Assembly: GCA_017620455.1 (NCBI GenBank) | Contig: JAFZQK010000069.1 | Location: forward strand, 1-31,587 | DNA length: 31,587 nt | Source: Clostridia bacterium | Lineage (GTDB): Bacteria > Bacillota_A > Clostridia > Christensenellales > Aristaeellaceae | Direction: 5' to 3' | Part shown: one piece after another, positions 8,301 through 14,506 of the stretch | Layout of the letters: each line of letters opens with the position of its first letter | Numbering within the stretch: position 1 is the first letter of the stretch | Notes under the pieces: generated by a model | The model's input: only the letters and a program-made list of their open reading frames with translations | Database searches by the model: none | Told to the model about the DNA's origin: nothing | Program-made: the position numbers and the translations under genes

Positions 8301-8879
8301 TTTCCGGCTCATTTCCACCAGCCGGGGCAGCACGGTCTTTTCCTCCGGCAGCCCGTGGTCCATGATCTCGATGAAATAATGATCCGGGCCGAACAGGGCC
8401 TGCATGGCGCGGACGTATTTTTCCGCGTCGCCGTATCTTTCCTCCAGCAGCAATTTGGGCAGGTCCCCGGAAATGCAGGCGGACAGGCAGATCAGCCCCT
8501 CGTGGTGCTCTTTGATCAGGGCGTAATCCATCCGGGGCCGGTAATAAAACCCCCGGGTGAAGGCCTCGCTCACCAGATACATGAGGTTTTGATAGCCCGT
8601 TTCGTTTTCACACAGCAGGATCAGGTGGCTGTATTCCCGGCTCAGGGTGCGCTTGTCCTCCATGTCCGGGCAGACGTAGGCTTCGCACCCGATGATGGGG
8701 CGGATGCCCTCGTCCCTGCAGGCCATATAGAATTCCACGGCGCCGTAGAGCACCCCGTGGTCCGTCACGGCGCAGCTGTCCATGCCCAGCTCTTTTACGC
8801 GCCGGACCAGCTTTTTGATCCGGCACGCGCCGTCCAGCAGGCTGTATTCCGTATGCAGGTGCAGGTGCGCGAACGCCAT
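5358..8879 (-). CDS. dnaE: DNA polymerase III subunit alpha (DnaE)
   Basis: This is a replicative DNA polymerase of 1173 residues, normal for DnaE1. The PHP domain is at the N terminus (HLHTEYSLLDG at 6-16; TDHG at 39-42). The polymerase core carries GPGRGSGAGS (352-361), the catalytic PDIDVDF (393-399) and the fingers/helix-hairpin-helix region. The tail has the beta-clamp/OB-fold segment (VTMGGIIVETHGKATRKG). There is no 3'-5' exonuclease insert, so this is the DnaE type, not PolC. It starts at ATG 8879 behind AAAGGAGGG. A clean sigma-A promoter lies at 8919-8947. It leads an operon with the histidine kinase, HD hydrolase and mnmE. Confidence 0.97.
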   Translation of the reverse strand: MAFAHLHLHTEYSLLDGACRIKKLVRRVKELGMDSCAVTDHGVLYGAVEFYMACRDEGIRPIIGCEAYVCPDMEDKRTLSREYSHLILLCENETGYQNLMYLVSEAFTRGFYYRPRMDYALIKEHHEGLICLSACISGDLPKLLLEERYGDAEKYVRAMQALFGPDHYFIEIMDHGLPEEKTVLPRLVEMSRKTGAPLVATNDCHYLRREDADAQEVLMCIQMGKTLEDDQRLRQHTQELYVKSEEEMRALFPDLQDAVSRSEEIARRCRVDFDFHTVHLPRYDVPAGETAEGMLRRLCEEGLRARYAPDDQAARERLEYELSVIIRMGYVDYFLIVWDFIKYAKDHGIMVGPGRGSGAGSIVAYCLNITMLDPLRYQLLFERFLNPERVSMPDIDVDFCYERRQEVIDYVARKYGHDHVCQIITFGTMAARGVIRDVGRVLGYSYAEVDQVAKAVPMALDMTLEKAMSQSADLKTMYDTDPRVRRLIDTASTLEGMPRHASTHAAGVLITREAATHYVPLQKNDEVITTQYPMGIIEKLGLLKMDFLGLRTLTVIRDTLDMIEKRGIRLKPEDIPMDDPGVFDMICAGDTDGVFQLEGGGMRTFLTNMRPRTFEDIIAAISLYRPGPMESIPRYIRGKEHPETVQYKTPLLAPILDVTYGCMVYQEQVMQIVRDLAGYSYGRSDLVRRAMAKKKKDVMAKERKNFVYGSEEDHIPGAVSKGIPAETAESIFDEMTAFASYAFNKPHAACYAVVALQTGYLKYHYPAEFMAALMNSVTGNAAKIAAYIYYCRQKGIPILPPRINSSFRPFTVDAQENGKQGIRFGMGGVKNVGDKAVESIVQERQAHGPFRDIFDFCRRVSGEDVNKRAVESLIKAGCFDGLGAKRAQCLAVFESAMDARANQRKQNVSGQLSLFDFGQPAESMISPETYPDLPEYPLKELLAQEKEMTGVYCSAHPLDEYADSMKHLSFSTADLAALSEREDQGLSEDGKRVTMGGIIVETHGKATRKGAMMGFLTLEDQTGQVECLLFPRVYERFHREIAADQAVLLTGKLSVREDEDPKLLVDVIEPMAHGVPVGVSKEAPPPMTDAQKAKAAPEKLYLRLRRDQIPAVREILSGLAAGAPGPTPVYMNLPEEGITLLFPPELWVSECENARRSLLSLLPPEDVRAVRKA

Positions 8880-8918
8880 GGCGTTTCCCTCCTTTTTCGG
8901 CCTGTTTTTCCAGATATC

Positions 8919-8947
8919 AGTATACCAAAAACCCCCGGGGATGTAAA
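8919..8947 (-). promoter_or_regulatory. Sigma-A promoter of the dnaE operon
   Basis: Minus-strand TTTACA (8947-8942), a 17-bp spacer and TATACT (8924-8919), with the dnaE start 40 bp downstream. The spacer contains the palindrome CCCCGGGG. Confidence 0.8.
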
Positions 8948-9024
8948 GAAAGAGAACACAGCGGGAACAGGGGGCTTTTCCGTGTAAAATTTTCCTCCGG
9001 GGGATGGCGCTTCGGGGGAAAAAG

Positions 9025-9033
9025 TGTTATAAT
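9025..9033 (+). promoter_or_regulatory. Extended -10 promoter of the vanW pair
   Basis: TGTTATAAT supplies an extended -10 with a perfect TATAAT (9028-9033). The -35 window (9005-9010, TGGCGC) is poor. The leader before the GTG at 9109 is about 68 nt. Confidence 0.55.
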
Positions 9034-9108
9034 GCAATGTAGCCTTAGAATGGGCCCATGGGCGGATTTCTGGGGCGCTGACAGAGGAAGAAAATGGAGG
9101 ATGAAACC

Positions 9109-10116
9109 GTGAAGATCGCGCGCGTCATGCTGCTTGCGCTCATTCTGTGCCTGGCGTTGGTGCCCACGGCCGCCGCGGGCGGCAAGCCTGTGATTTATTA
9201 CGGCGAGGTGAGCCGTCAGCGCTGGACCAGCGCGGATACGCATATCTACAAGCAAATGGACAAGGAAGGCCCGCAGTATCCCTTCTATTACGGGGCCGGG
9301 AGAAAAATCAACATCACCATGGTCACCCCCGGCTGGGTGGAGATCAAAATGGATAACGGCGACGTGGGCTATATCCTCCGGCAGCGCATCGACGTGATCG
9401 GCAACGCCAACCCCGGCGTGACCCCGGATTATCCCATCTGGCCCATGCCTTACTATACGGTCGTGGACCGGACGGTGGAAGTGAAGAAGGAAAAGGACGC
9501 CGCCAGCGATACGCTGTCCACCCTGACGGAGGGCGCGCGCATCGCCATCGCGGGGTTTGAGGACGGCTGGGCCGTGGTGATCCACAAGCGGGTGTACGGC
9601 TACATCGACACCCGGGACCTGAAGGAAGTCTATCCAGTGGCCGGCAGCGAGGACGCCGCCGACGCCCAGACGCCCATTTCCGTGTTTTCCTCTTTCTATA
9701 ACGACAACCCGGATCGCATCGTGAACCTGGGCGTGTGCTGCAATTTCATCAGCCACGTGCTCCAGCCCGGGGAAGTAATGAATTTCAACAACGAAGTGTC
9801 GCCCTTCAGCGCGGCCAACGGATATAAGCTGGCGCCGGTGCTGGTGGACGGGGAGACCAAGCAAGGGTACGGCGGCGGCAGCTGCCAGGTGTCCTCCACC
9901 CTGTGGGATACCCTCATGCAGCTGCCCGGCATCACGGTTCTGCACCGCAATCCCCACGGGGACAACGCCGCCTCTTACCTGCCCCACGGCATGGACGCCG
10001 CCTCCGGTACCCCCACCCAGAACTTTATTTTCCGCAATGATTACGATTTCCCCATCCGCATCGACGCCTCCACCCACGATCTGGTGCTGTTCATCGCCGT
10101 TTACAAGGAGATCTGA
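9109..10116 (+). CDS. Secreted VanW-domain protein, first of a tandem pair
   Basis: The 335-residue protein has a signal peptide at about 1-23 (LLALILCLALVPTAAAG). Two beta-rich SH3-like segments follow (about 33-95 and 115-175, each ending in a GYI motif). A VanW domain spans about 195-320 with GYGGGSCQVSST (253-264), HGDNAASYLP and RNDYDFPIRI. VanW domains occur in surface proteins and beside vancomycin-resistance genes; their biochemical role is not settled. The start is taken as GTG 9109 because GGAGG lies 8 nt upstream; ATG 9094 overlaps that site. Only 3 bp separate it from its paralogue. I see no transmembrane anchor after the signal peptide, so it is exported or held non-covalently. 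A peptidoglycan-related role is inferred from neighbours (L,D-transpeptidase, murG). Confidence 0.87.
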   Translation: MKIARVMLLALILCLALVPTAAAGGKPVIYYGEVSRQRWTSADTHIYKQMDKEGPQYPFYYGAGRKINITMVTPGWVEIKMDNGDVGYILRQRIDVIGNANPGVTPDYPIWPMPYYTVVDRTVEVKKEKDAASDTLSTLTEGARIAIAGFEDGWAVVIHKRVYGYIDTRDLKEVYPVAGSEDAADAQTPISVFSSFYNDNPDRIVNLGVCCNFISHVLQPGEVMNFNNEVSPFSAANGYKLAPVLVDGETKQGYGGGSCQVSSTLWDTLMQLPGITVLHRNPHGDNAASYLPHGMDAASGTPTQNFIFRNDYDFPIRIDASTHDLVLFIAVYKEI

Positions 10117-10119
10117 TCC

Positions 10120-11142
10120 ATGAAGCGCGTGCTGATCCTTCTCCTTGCGCTGGGGCTGGCGCTGCCGGCGTCCGCTTGGGGGACGGAGCCGGAATGGGCC
10201 TCCCTGCCGAGGCTGTATACGGCCCACGTGTGCGTGAGCGCCCGGGTGTTTTCCTCCTGGGAAGGAACGACGGGCGTCGATCAGATCGGCACCATCGCCA
10301 AGGACCGGTATGTGACGGTGCACGCCCTGTACCCCACCTTCGCCCTGGTGACCTACAAATCGGATAACCTGACGGGCTATGTGAAGCGAGTGTGCCTGGA
10401 TTATCCCAAAACAGTGGACAGCTTTACCACCCCGCCCTACGGCGTGGACTTCAATCACTTTATTTCCACCGTGGCCGCCCAGGACGCGCCGGTAACCAGC
10501 GCTCCCGGCGGCGGGGATACGTTCATCACCCTGCACGCGGGGGCGCGCCTGAGCCTGATCGGGTTTGTGGACGGATATGGGAAGCTGATCTACCATCGGG
10601 AGTACGGCTACGTGGACGCCCGGCTGCTGGACGAGATCCTGCCGGTGTACGAGAGCCCGGAGGACGCGGACGCCGCCCGGCCCATCGCGGCCTATACCTC
10701 CTTCTACAAAATCACCACGGACGAGAGCAACCTGAACCGCATGACCAATATCGCCGTGGCCTGCCGGAAGCTGGGTCAGGTGCCCCTGCCTCCGGGAGGC
10801 AGGCTGGATTTCAACGCCGATATCGGCCCCTACCGGGCGTCGGAAGGCTACATGCCCGCGGGGGTCCTGGTGGAGGGCGAGCTGCAGCAGGGCTACGGCG
10901 GGGGCACCTGCCAGGTGAGCTCCACGCTGTACAACGTGGTGCTGCAGCTGCCGGGGCTGACGGTATTGCAGCGCCGGGCCCACGGGGACAACGGCGCGTC
11001 TTACCTGCCCATCGGGGTGGACGCCGCGGTGGGCAATTCCACGCTGAATTTCCGTTTCCGCAACGATTATGATTTCCCTATCCGCATCGACGGATATTCC
11101 CAGGACGGGGCGCTGACCATCACCATTTACCGGACGGAATAA
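10120..11142 (+). CDS. Secreted VanW-domain protein, second of a tandem pair
   Basis: The 340-residue paralogue of the preceding gene has a signal peptide at about 1-20 (VLILLLALGLALPASAW). The same two SH3-like segments follow, then a VanW domain with GYGGGTCQVSST (258-269), HGDNGASYLPIG and RNDYDFPIRIDG. The C-terminal halves of the two proteins are clearly alike and the N-terminal halves much less so. This fits an old tandem duplication with divergent ligand-binding modules. It starts 3 bp after the first gene and ends just before a strong terminator, so the pair is a self-contained two-gene operon. Function beyond being an exported VanW protein cannot be read from the sequence. Confidence 0.87.
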   Translation: MKRVLILLLALGLALPASAWGTEPEWASLPRLYTAHVCVSARVFSSWEGTTGVDQIGTIAKDRYVTVHALYPTFALVTYKSDNLTGYVKRVCLDYPKTVDSFTTPPYGVDFNHFISTVAAQDAPVTSAPGGGDTFITLHAGARLSLIGFVDGYGKLIYHREYGYVDARLLDEILPVYESPEDADAARPIAAYTSFYKITTDESNLNRMTNIAVACRKLGQVPLPPGGRLDFNADIGPYRASEGYMPAGVLVEGELQQGYGGGTCQVSSTLYNVVLQLPGLTVLQRRAHGDNGASYLPIGVDAAVGNSTLNFRFRNDYDFPIRIDGYSQDGALTITIYRTE

Positions 11143-11147
11143 AAGCA

Positions 11148-11184
11148 ACGCACGCAGGAGGATAATCCTGCGTGCGTGTTTTTT
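11148..11184 (+). terminator. Rho-independent terminator of the vanW operon
   Basis: A 12-bp perfect stem, ACGCACGCAGGA / TCCTGCGTGCGT (11148-11159 with 11166-11177), is followed by G and TTTTTT (11179-11184). Confidence 0.95.
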
Positions 11185-11257
11185 ACCCGATGCAGGCCAT
11201 GCCGTTCCCTACTATGAAACAGCTCAAAAACCGCTTGCGTCCCCGATCAATCCCATG

Positions 11258-11322
11258 CGGCTTTCTCGGAAGGGGGCGTGGGGGGAACCGCTCTTTGGCC
11301 TCCAAAGAGCGGTTCCCCCCAC
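11258..11322. repeat. Intergenic hairpin repeat, copy B (perfect 19-bp stem)
   Basis: The flank CGGCTTTCTCGGAAGGGGGCG leads into a perfect 19-bp inverted repeat (11280-11298 with 11302-11320) closed by a 3-nt loop. The outer part reads GGGGGGAACCGCTCTTTGG. It lies between convergent genes, beyond the vanW terminator and 18 bp from the end of the L,D-transpeptidase gene. No U-run follows on either strand. It is the best-preserved of three related copies (see 346 and 19622). Confidence 0.8.
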
Positions 11323-11340
11323 ATTCCTTATATTCCGCCT

Positions 11341-11781
11341 TTACGGAACGATCCGGATCTCCGTTCCCAGCGGGACAAGATCGTACAGCGTTTTCACGTT
11401 TTCGTCGCTCAGGGCGATGCAGCCCGCGGTCCAGTCCCGGTCCGCGCCGCCGCCGTGGATAAAGATCTCCCCGCCCAGAGCCGTGCCCCAAGGCGGCCTT
11501 TCGCTGCGCTCCGCCCGCGCCCGGATGCAGGCGACGAGCGCCTCCTCCGCCCCGGCCCGGCGGGCGTCCGCTTCGCTGGGATAGCTGACCCCCAGTGAAG
11601 GGCCGTATTTGCCCATCTTTTTCAGGCACACGTAGTATTCGCCCTCCGGGGTCCTGCCGTCCCCGGCGCGCTGCTTGGGGCCCTCCGGGGCTGCGCCCAG
11701 GGCGACGGGACAGGAAAACAGGATCCGTCCGCCCTCCGTCAGCGTCAGGAGGCGCTTTTGCTTTTCCACCGTGATCCGCAT
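11341..11781 (-). CDS. L,D-transpeptidase (YkuD) domain protein without a signal peptide
   Basis: The 146 residues are almost entirely a YkuD catalytic domain. The conserved histidine is in FIHGGG (His109) and the nucleophile in WTAGCIALSDENV (Cys121). Upstream, DGRTPEGEYYVCLK matches the usual T-P-E-G strand. Such enzymes make 3-3 cross-links in peptidoglycan or attach proteins to it. The oddity is that the protein starts directly at the domain (MRITVEKQKR) with no signal peptide or membrane segment. Either it acts inside the cell or spore, or the annotated start misses something; the codons upstream offer no hydrophobic stretch. It lies 18 bp after the ylbJ-like gene and is the last gene of the spoIIR operon, so a spore-wall role is possible. 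Confidence 0.85.
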   Translation of the reverse strand: MRITVEKQKRLLTLTEGGRILFSCPVALGAAPEGPKQRAGDGRTPEGEYYVCLKKMGKYGPSLGVSYPSEADARRAGAEEALVACIRARAERSERPPWGTALGGEIFIHGGGADRDWTAGCIALSDENVKTLYDLVPLGTEIRIVP

Positions 11782-11799
11782 GCCTTCACCGCCTTTTCC

Positions 11800-12609
11800 T
11801 CAGTATAGCACCCGTGTCAACAGCAGGCACAGCGAAAAGGCGATCAGGGCGTGGGCGGCGCGGAGCAGCAGCAGCGTCCCGGCCCCCACGCCGCTTTCGC
11901 GCCAGCAGGCGGCGTTCTGCAAAAGCAGGGAAAGCCCCCCGAAGGAGCAGGCGGCGCAGACGGCGGGCAGCAGAAGGGGCGGGTGCTCCTGGATCAGCGC
12001 CCGTACGCCGGATGTTACCTCCAGGGCGCATTGCAGCGCGGTCCGGGCTGCACCCGGCAGGCCGGGCAGGGCGCAGGCCGCCATCCGGGCGGACACGCAG
12101 CCCAGCATCATGCACAGGGCGACGAGGGCCAGGGCGGCGGCGGTCTGCCCCAGGGCGGCGGCCAGGGACAGCGGCGCGGCGGCGGCGCTGCCGTGCATAT
12201 CGGCGGGGACGCACAGGCCCAGCAGCCAGGCGCCCAGGACGTGGCACGAGAGCAGCAGCGCCCCCTGGGCGGGGCTGCCCAGCCAGCCGCCTATTGCGCC
12301 CAGGAAAAACATGGGGCTCATGGTGCCGGTGAGGGCCGCGCAGCGCAGGGCCGTCCTGCCCCGGGGGGACGCGGGCTGCATTAGCTTTGCCCCGCCGGGA
12401 GAGCCGCACAGCCAGCCCATCAGCACCCGGGGCCACAATCCGCTCCCCAGCCGGGAGGAAACCATCAGCATGCAGGCCATGAACGGGCCCAGCACCGGCG
12501 CGACGCTGGCCGCCCACAGCCCGAGCCCCCGGCGGGCCGCCTCCGCCGCCTCCAGCGGGAAAATCAGCATGGCCCCCGCCAGGACCCCGAACGCCGCGGC
12601 CGTCAGCAT
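11800..12609 (-). CDS. YlbJ-like sporulation integral membrane protein (nucleoside-recognition/Gate domain)
   Basis: This 269-residue, strongly hydrophobic protein has about seven or eight membrane segments. The layout matches YlbJ: a start GLWAASVAPVLGPFMACM (compare the YlbJ 'FPSLLPF' segment), then CGSPGGAKL where YlbJ has a GFPAGAKL-like motif, then TMSPMFFLGAIGGW and a second half with LEVTSG. YlbJ is a sigma-E-controlled membrane protein needed for robust spores in Bacillus. It starts at ATG 12609, 42 bp after the spoIIR stop. Its ribosome site (GAGGGGGGATC) lies inside a hairpin (12614-12630). Sequence is divergent and alanine-rich, so family membership is likely but not certain. Confidence 0.72.
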   Translation of the reverse strand: MLTAAAFGVLAGAMLIFPLEAAEAARRGLGLWAASVAPVLGPFMACMLMVSSRLGSGLWPRVLMGWLCGSPGGAKLMQPASPRGRTALRCAALTGTMSPMFFLGAIGGWLGSPAQGALLLSCHVLGAWLLGLCVPADMHGSAAAAPLSLAAALGQTAAALALVALCMMLGCVSARMAACALPGLPGAARTALQCALEVTSGVRALIQEHPPLLLPAVCAACSFGGLSLLLQNAACWRESGVGAGTLLLLRAAHALIAFSLCLLLTRVLY

Positions 12610-12613
12610 GCCG

Positions 12614-12630
12614 ATCCCCCCTCGGGGGAT
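12614..12630 (-). promoter_or_regulatory. Hairpin enclosing the ylbJ ribosome-binding site
   Basis: In the minus-strand transcript ATCCCCC pairs with GGGGGAT around a 3-nt loop. The purine arm is the ylbJ Shine-Dalgarno, 4 nt before the ATG region. Translation would need the stem opened, for example by ribosomes arriving from spoIIR. Confidence 0.4.
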
Positions 12631-12651
12631 TGTATGCCGCCCGCCGGCGGT

Positions 12652-13092
12652 TCAGAAGCCCAGCAGGGACAGCAGCCAGTCCACCACCGGCCAGGTCCAC
12701 ACGATCTCCGCAGTTTCCGCGTTTTCCGCTTCTCCTTCCTCTGCGGCCAGAAAAACGGCGTCTGCGTACAGGACGCCCCACCAGTTGCGGCCCGCGCCTT
12801 CGCCCAGGGAAACGTACAGCGTGGGACGGGCGGGCCGCCCCGCCGGGGCCCAGGGGCGCACCGTCAGGGCGGCGTCCGGGGCGATATCCCCGGTGGCAGC
12901 CAGGATCCGGGGCAGGGCGGCGGGCAGGGCTTCCGGGCGCTCCGGACAGGCGCGGAGCACCGCGTCCCGCACCCGGATTTTTTCTGTTTGGGCGGCGGGC
13001 GCGTCGCTGCGCGCCACCACCCGGACGTACCAGCGCTCCCCGGGGGACAGCGACAGCAGGACGGAAGCGATCAGGCAGAACAATACGCGCAT
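12652..13092 (-). CDS. spoIIR: SpoIIR-like stage II sporulation protein R (short form)
   Basis: SpoIIR is made in the forespore under sigma-F. It is exported and triggers SpoIIGA to process pro-sigma-E in the mother cell. The 146 residues start with a signal-like segment (MRVLFCLIASVLLSL). The family landmarks follow: YVRVVARSD (22-30, compare 'RxHVIANSD'), KIRVRDAVL (38-46) and LGEGAGRNWWGVLYADAVF (96-114). The last differs from the usual NWWCVLFPPLCF: both cysteines and the Pro-Pro are missing. It is shorter than typical SpoIIR. Start at ATG 13092 is supported by GGAGG 7 nt upstream. A candidate sigma-F promoter lies at 13116-13144. It heads an operon with the ylbJ-like gene and the L,D-transpeptidase. 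Confidence 0.75.
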   Translation of the reverse strand: MRVLFCLIASVLLSLSPGERWYVRVVARSDAPAAQTEKIRVRDAVLRACPERPEALPAALPRILAATGDIAPDAALTVRPWAPAGRPARPTLYVSLGEGAGRNWWGVLYADAVFLAAEEGEAENAETAEIVWTWPVVDWLLSLLGF

Positions 13093-13115
13093 GTTTCTTT
13101 CCTCCTTCGGGAATC

Positions 13116-13144
13116 AGCATGCGCGGAAAGCGCCGGCTTTATAC
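13116..13144 (-). promoter_or_regulatory. Candidate sigma-F promoter of spoIIR
   Basis: Minus-strand GTATA (13144-13140), a 15-bp spacer, then GCGCATGCT (13124-13116) against a recalled sigma-F -10 of GGnnAnAnT. The -35 matches; the -10 is partial. Position (24 bp before the ATG) and gene function fit. Confidence 0.35.
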
Positions 13145-13157
13145 GTTCAGCGGCGCC

Positions 13158-13187
13158 TTGACACGTATGTTTTACCGGATATATAAT
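13158..13187 (+). promoter_or_regulatory. Sigma-A promoter of the U32 gene
   Basis: Perfect TTGACA (13158-13163), an 18-bp spacer and perfect TATAAT (13182-13187), 36 bp before the start codon. Confidence 0.9.
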
Positions 13188-13223
13188 CGAGCCGGACGAA
13201 ATCAACGGGATGGGAGAGGAAGC

Positions 13224-14450
13224 ATGCTGCCGGAACTGCTGGCCCCCGCCGGGGGAAGCGCCCAGCTGCGCGCCGCGCTGCGCTTCGGCGCGGACGCGGT
13301 GTACGGGGCGCTGAAGGAATACGGATTGCGGGCTTATGCCGGGAATTTTTCCTGGGAGGAATTGGACCGGGAATTGCGCCTGGTCCACGGACAGGAGAAA
13401 AAGTTTTATCTGACGCTGAATATCCTGCCCTATGAGGACGAGCTGCCCGGCTTTTTGGCTGCGGCGCGCCGGGCGTGGGAAATGGGCGTGGACGCCGCCC
13501 TGGTCAGCGATCTGGGGGCGTTCCTGGCGCTGCGCCGGGAGGTCCCGGGGCTGAAGGTGCACATCAGCACCCAGGCAAACACCCTGAACGCCGAAACCGC
13601 CCGGTTTTATTACGGGCACGGGGCGGAGCGGGTGGTATTGGCCCGGGAGCTTTCCCTGGACAGGATCGCCCGGATGCGGGAAACGCTGCCGGAGGAATTG
13701 ACCCTGGAGGCCTTCGTTCACGGGGCCATGTGCATGAGCTATTCCGGGCGCTGCATGCTCTCCGATCACCTGACGGGCCGGGGCGGGAACCGGGGGCAAT
13801 GCGCCCAGCCCTGCCGCTGGGAATATGCCCTGGTGGAAAAGAAGCGGCCGGGGGAATACTGGCCTGTGGAAGAGGATGCCCGGGGCACATACCTGCTGTC
13901 GGCCTACGACCTGAACATGCTCTCCCACCTGCCGGCGATGATCCGGGCGGGAGTGGGAAGCCTGAAGATCGAGGGCCGCATGAAAACGGAATATTATGTG
14001 GCCACGGTGACGGGGGCCTACCGCCGGGCGCTGGACGCGCTGGCGGATAGCGAAGAAAAATACCGCGCGCTGCTGCCGGAATTGGAAAAAGAGGTGCGTA
14101 AGTGCAGCCACCGGCCCTTCAACACCGGCTTTTATTTCGGCCCGCCGTCGCCCGCCGCCGGGGCGGAGGGGTTCGCCCAGGAGATGGAGTACGTGGGCCA
14201 GGTGGAGGGCTGGGAAAACGGCGTCGCCGCCGTCAGGATCAAGAACCGCTTTTACGTGGGGGACACCCTGGAGCTGCTGTGCCCCGCAGGGGCGTTTCCC
14301 TTCCGGGTGGAGGAAATCATTCTTTCGGACACCGGCGAAAGGAAAGACACCGTATCGGTGGCGGGGCAAAGGGTGCTTGTGCCCCTCGCCCATTCCGCCG
14401 CGGCGGGGGATTTCCTCCGGGGGCCCAACCGGAACCACCGCCTTGAATAA
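13224..14450 (+). CDS. U32 family protein (peptidase U32 / TrhP-RlhA-like RNA hydroxylation family)
   Basis: The 408-residue protein starts MLPELLAPAGG and carries the U32 signature EAFVHGAMCMSYSGRCMLS (about 169-187). The conserved cysteines RGQCAQPCRW follow, then LKIEGRMKTEYYVA and the C-terminal beta domain. Family members once called collagenase-like peptidases include TrhP (tRNA U34 hydroxylation, ho5U) and RlhA (23S rRNA C2501 hydroxylation). The cysteines fit an Fe-S cofactor, so RNA hydroxylation is more likely than proteolysis. The start is ATG 13224 behind GGAGAGG; the frame reads open further left but only through the divergent promoter region. It has its own consensus promoter. 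The last codons overlap the murG promoter. Confidence 0.9.
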   Translation: MLPELLAPAGGSAQLRAALRFGADAVYGALKEYGLRAYAGNFSWEELDRELRLVHGQEKKFYLTLNILPYEDELPGFLAAARRAWEMGVDAALVSDLGAFLALRREVPGLKVHISTQANTLNAETARFYYGHGAERVVLARELSLDRIARMRETLPEELTLEAFVHGAMCMSYSGRCMLSDHLTGRGGNRGQCAQPCRWEYALVEKKRPGEYWPVEEDARGTYLLSAYDLNMLSHLPAMIRAGVGSLKIEGRMKTEYYVATVTGAYRRALDALADSEEKYRALLPELEKEVRKCSHRPFNTGFYFGPPSPAAGAEGFAQEMEYVGQVEGWENGVAAVRIKNRFYVGDTLELLCPAGAFPFRVEEIILSDTGERKDTVSVAGQRVLVPLAHSAAAGDFLRGPNRNHRLE

Positions 14451-14471
14451 CGCCGGGAGATCGCTTATAAT
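14443..14471 (+). promoter_or_regulatory. Sigma-A promoter of murG, overlapping the end of the U32 gene
   Basis: TTGAAT (14443-14448), a 17-bp spacer and TATAAT (14466-14471). The -35 hexamer carries the last Glu codon of the preceding gene and runs into its TAA stop. Confidence 0.75.
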
Positions 14472-14506
14472 ATAAAAAAACAGAATCCGCAAACGGAGGG
14501 ACGGAA

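Noticed and set aside
5316..8987. Plus-strand open frame of 1223 codons
   Set aside because: It is antisense to dnaE over its whole length, has no ribosome site, and its Gly/His/Pro/Arg-rich product is typical of the reverse frame of GC-rich genes.
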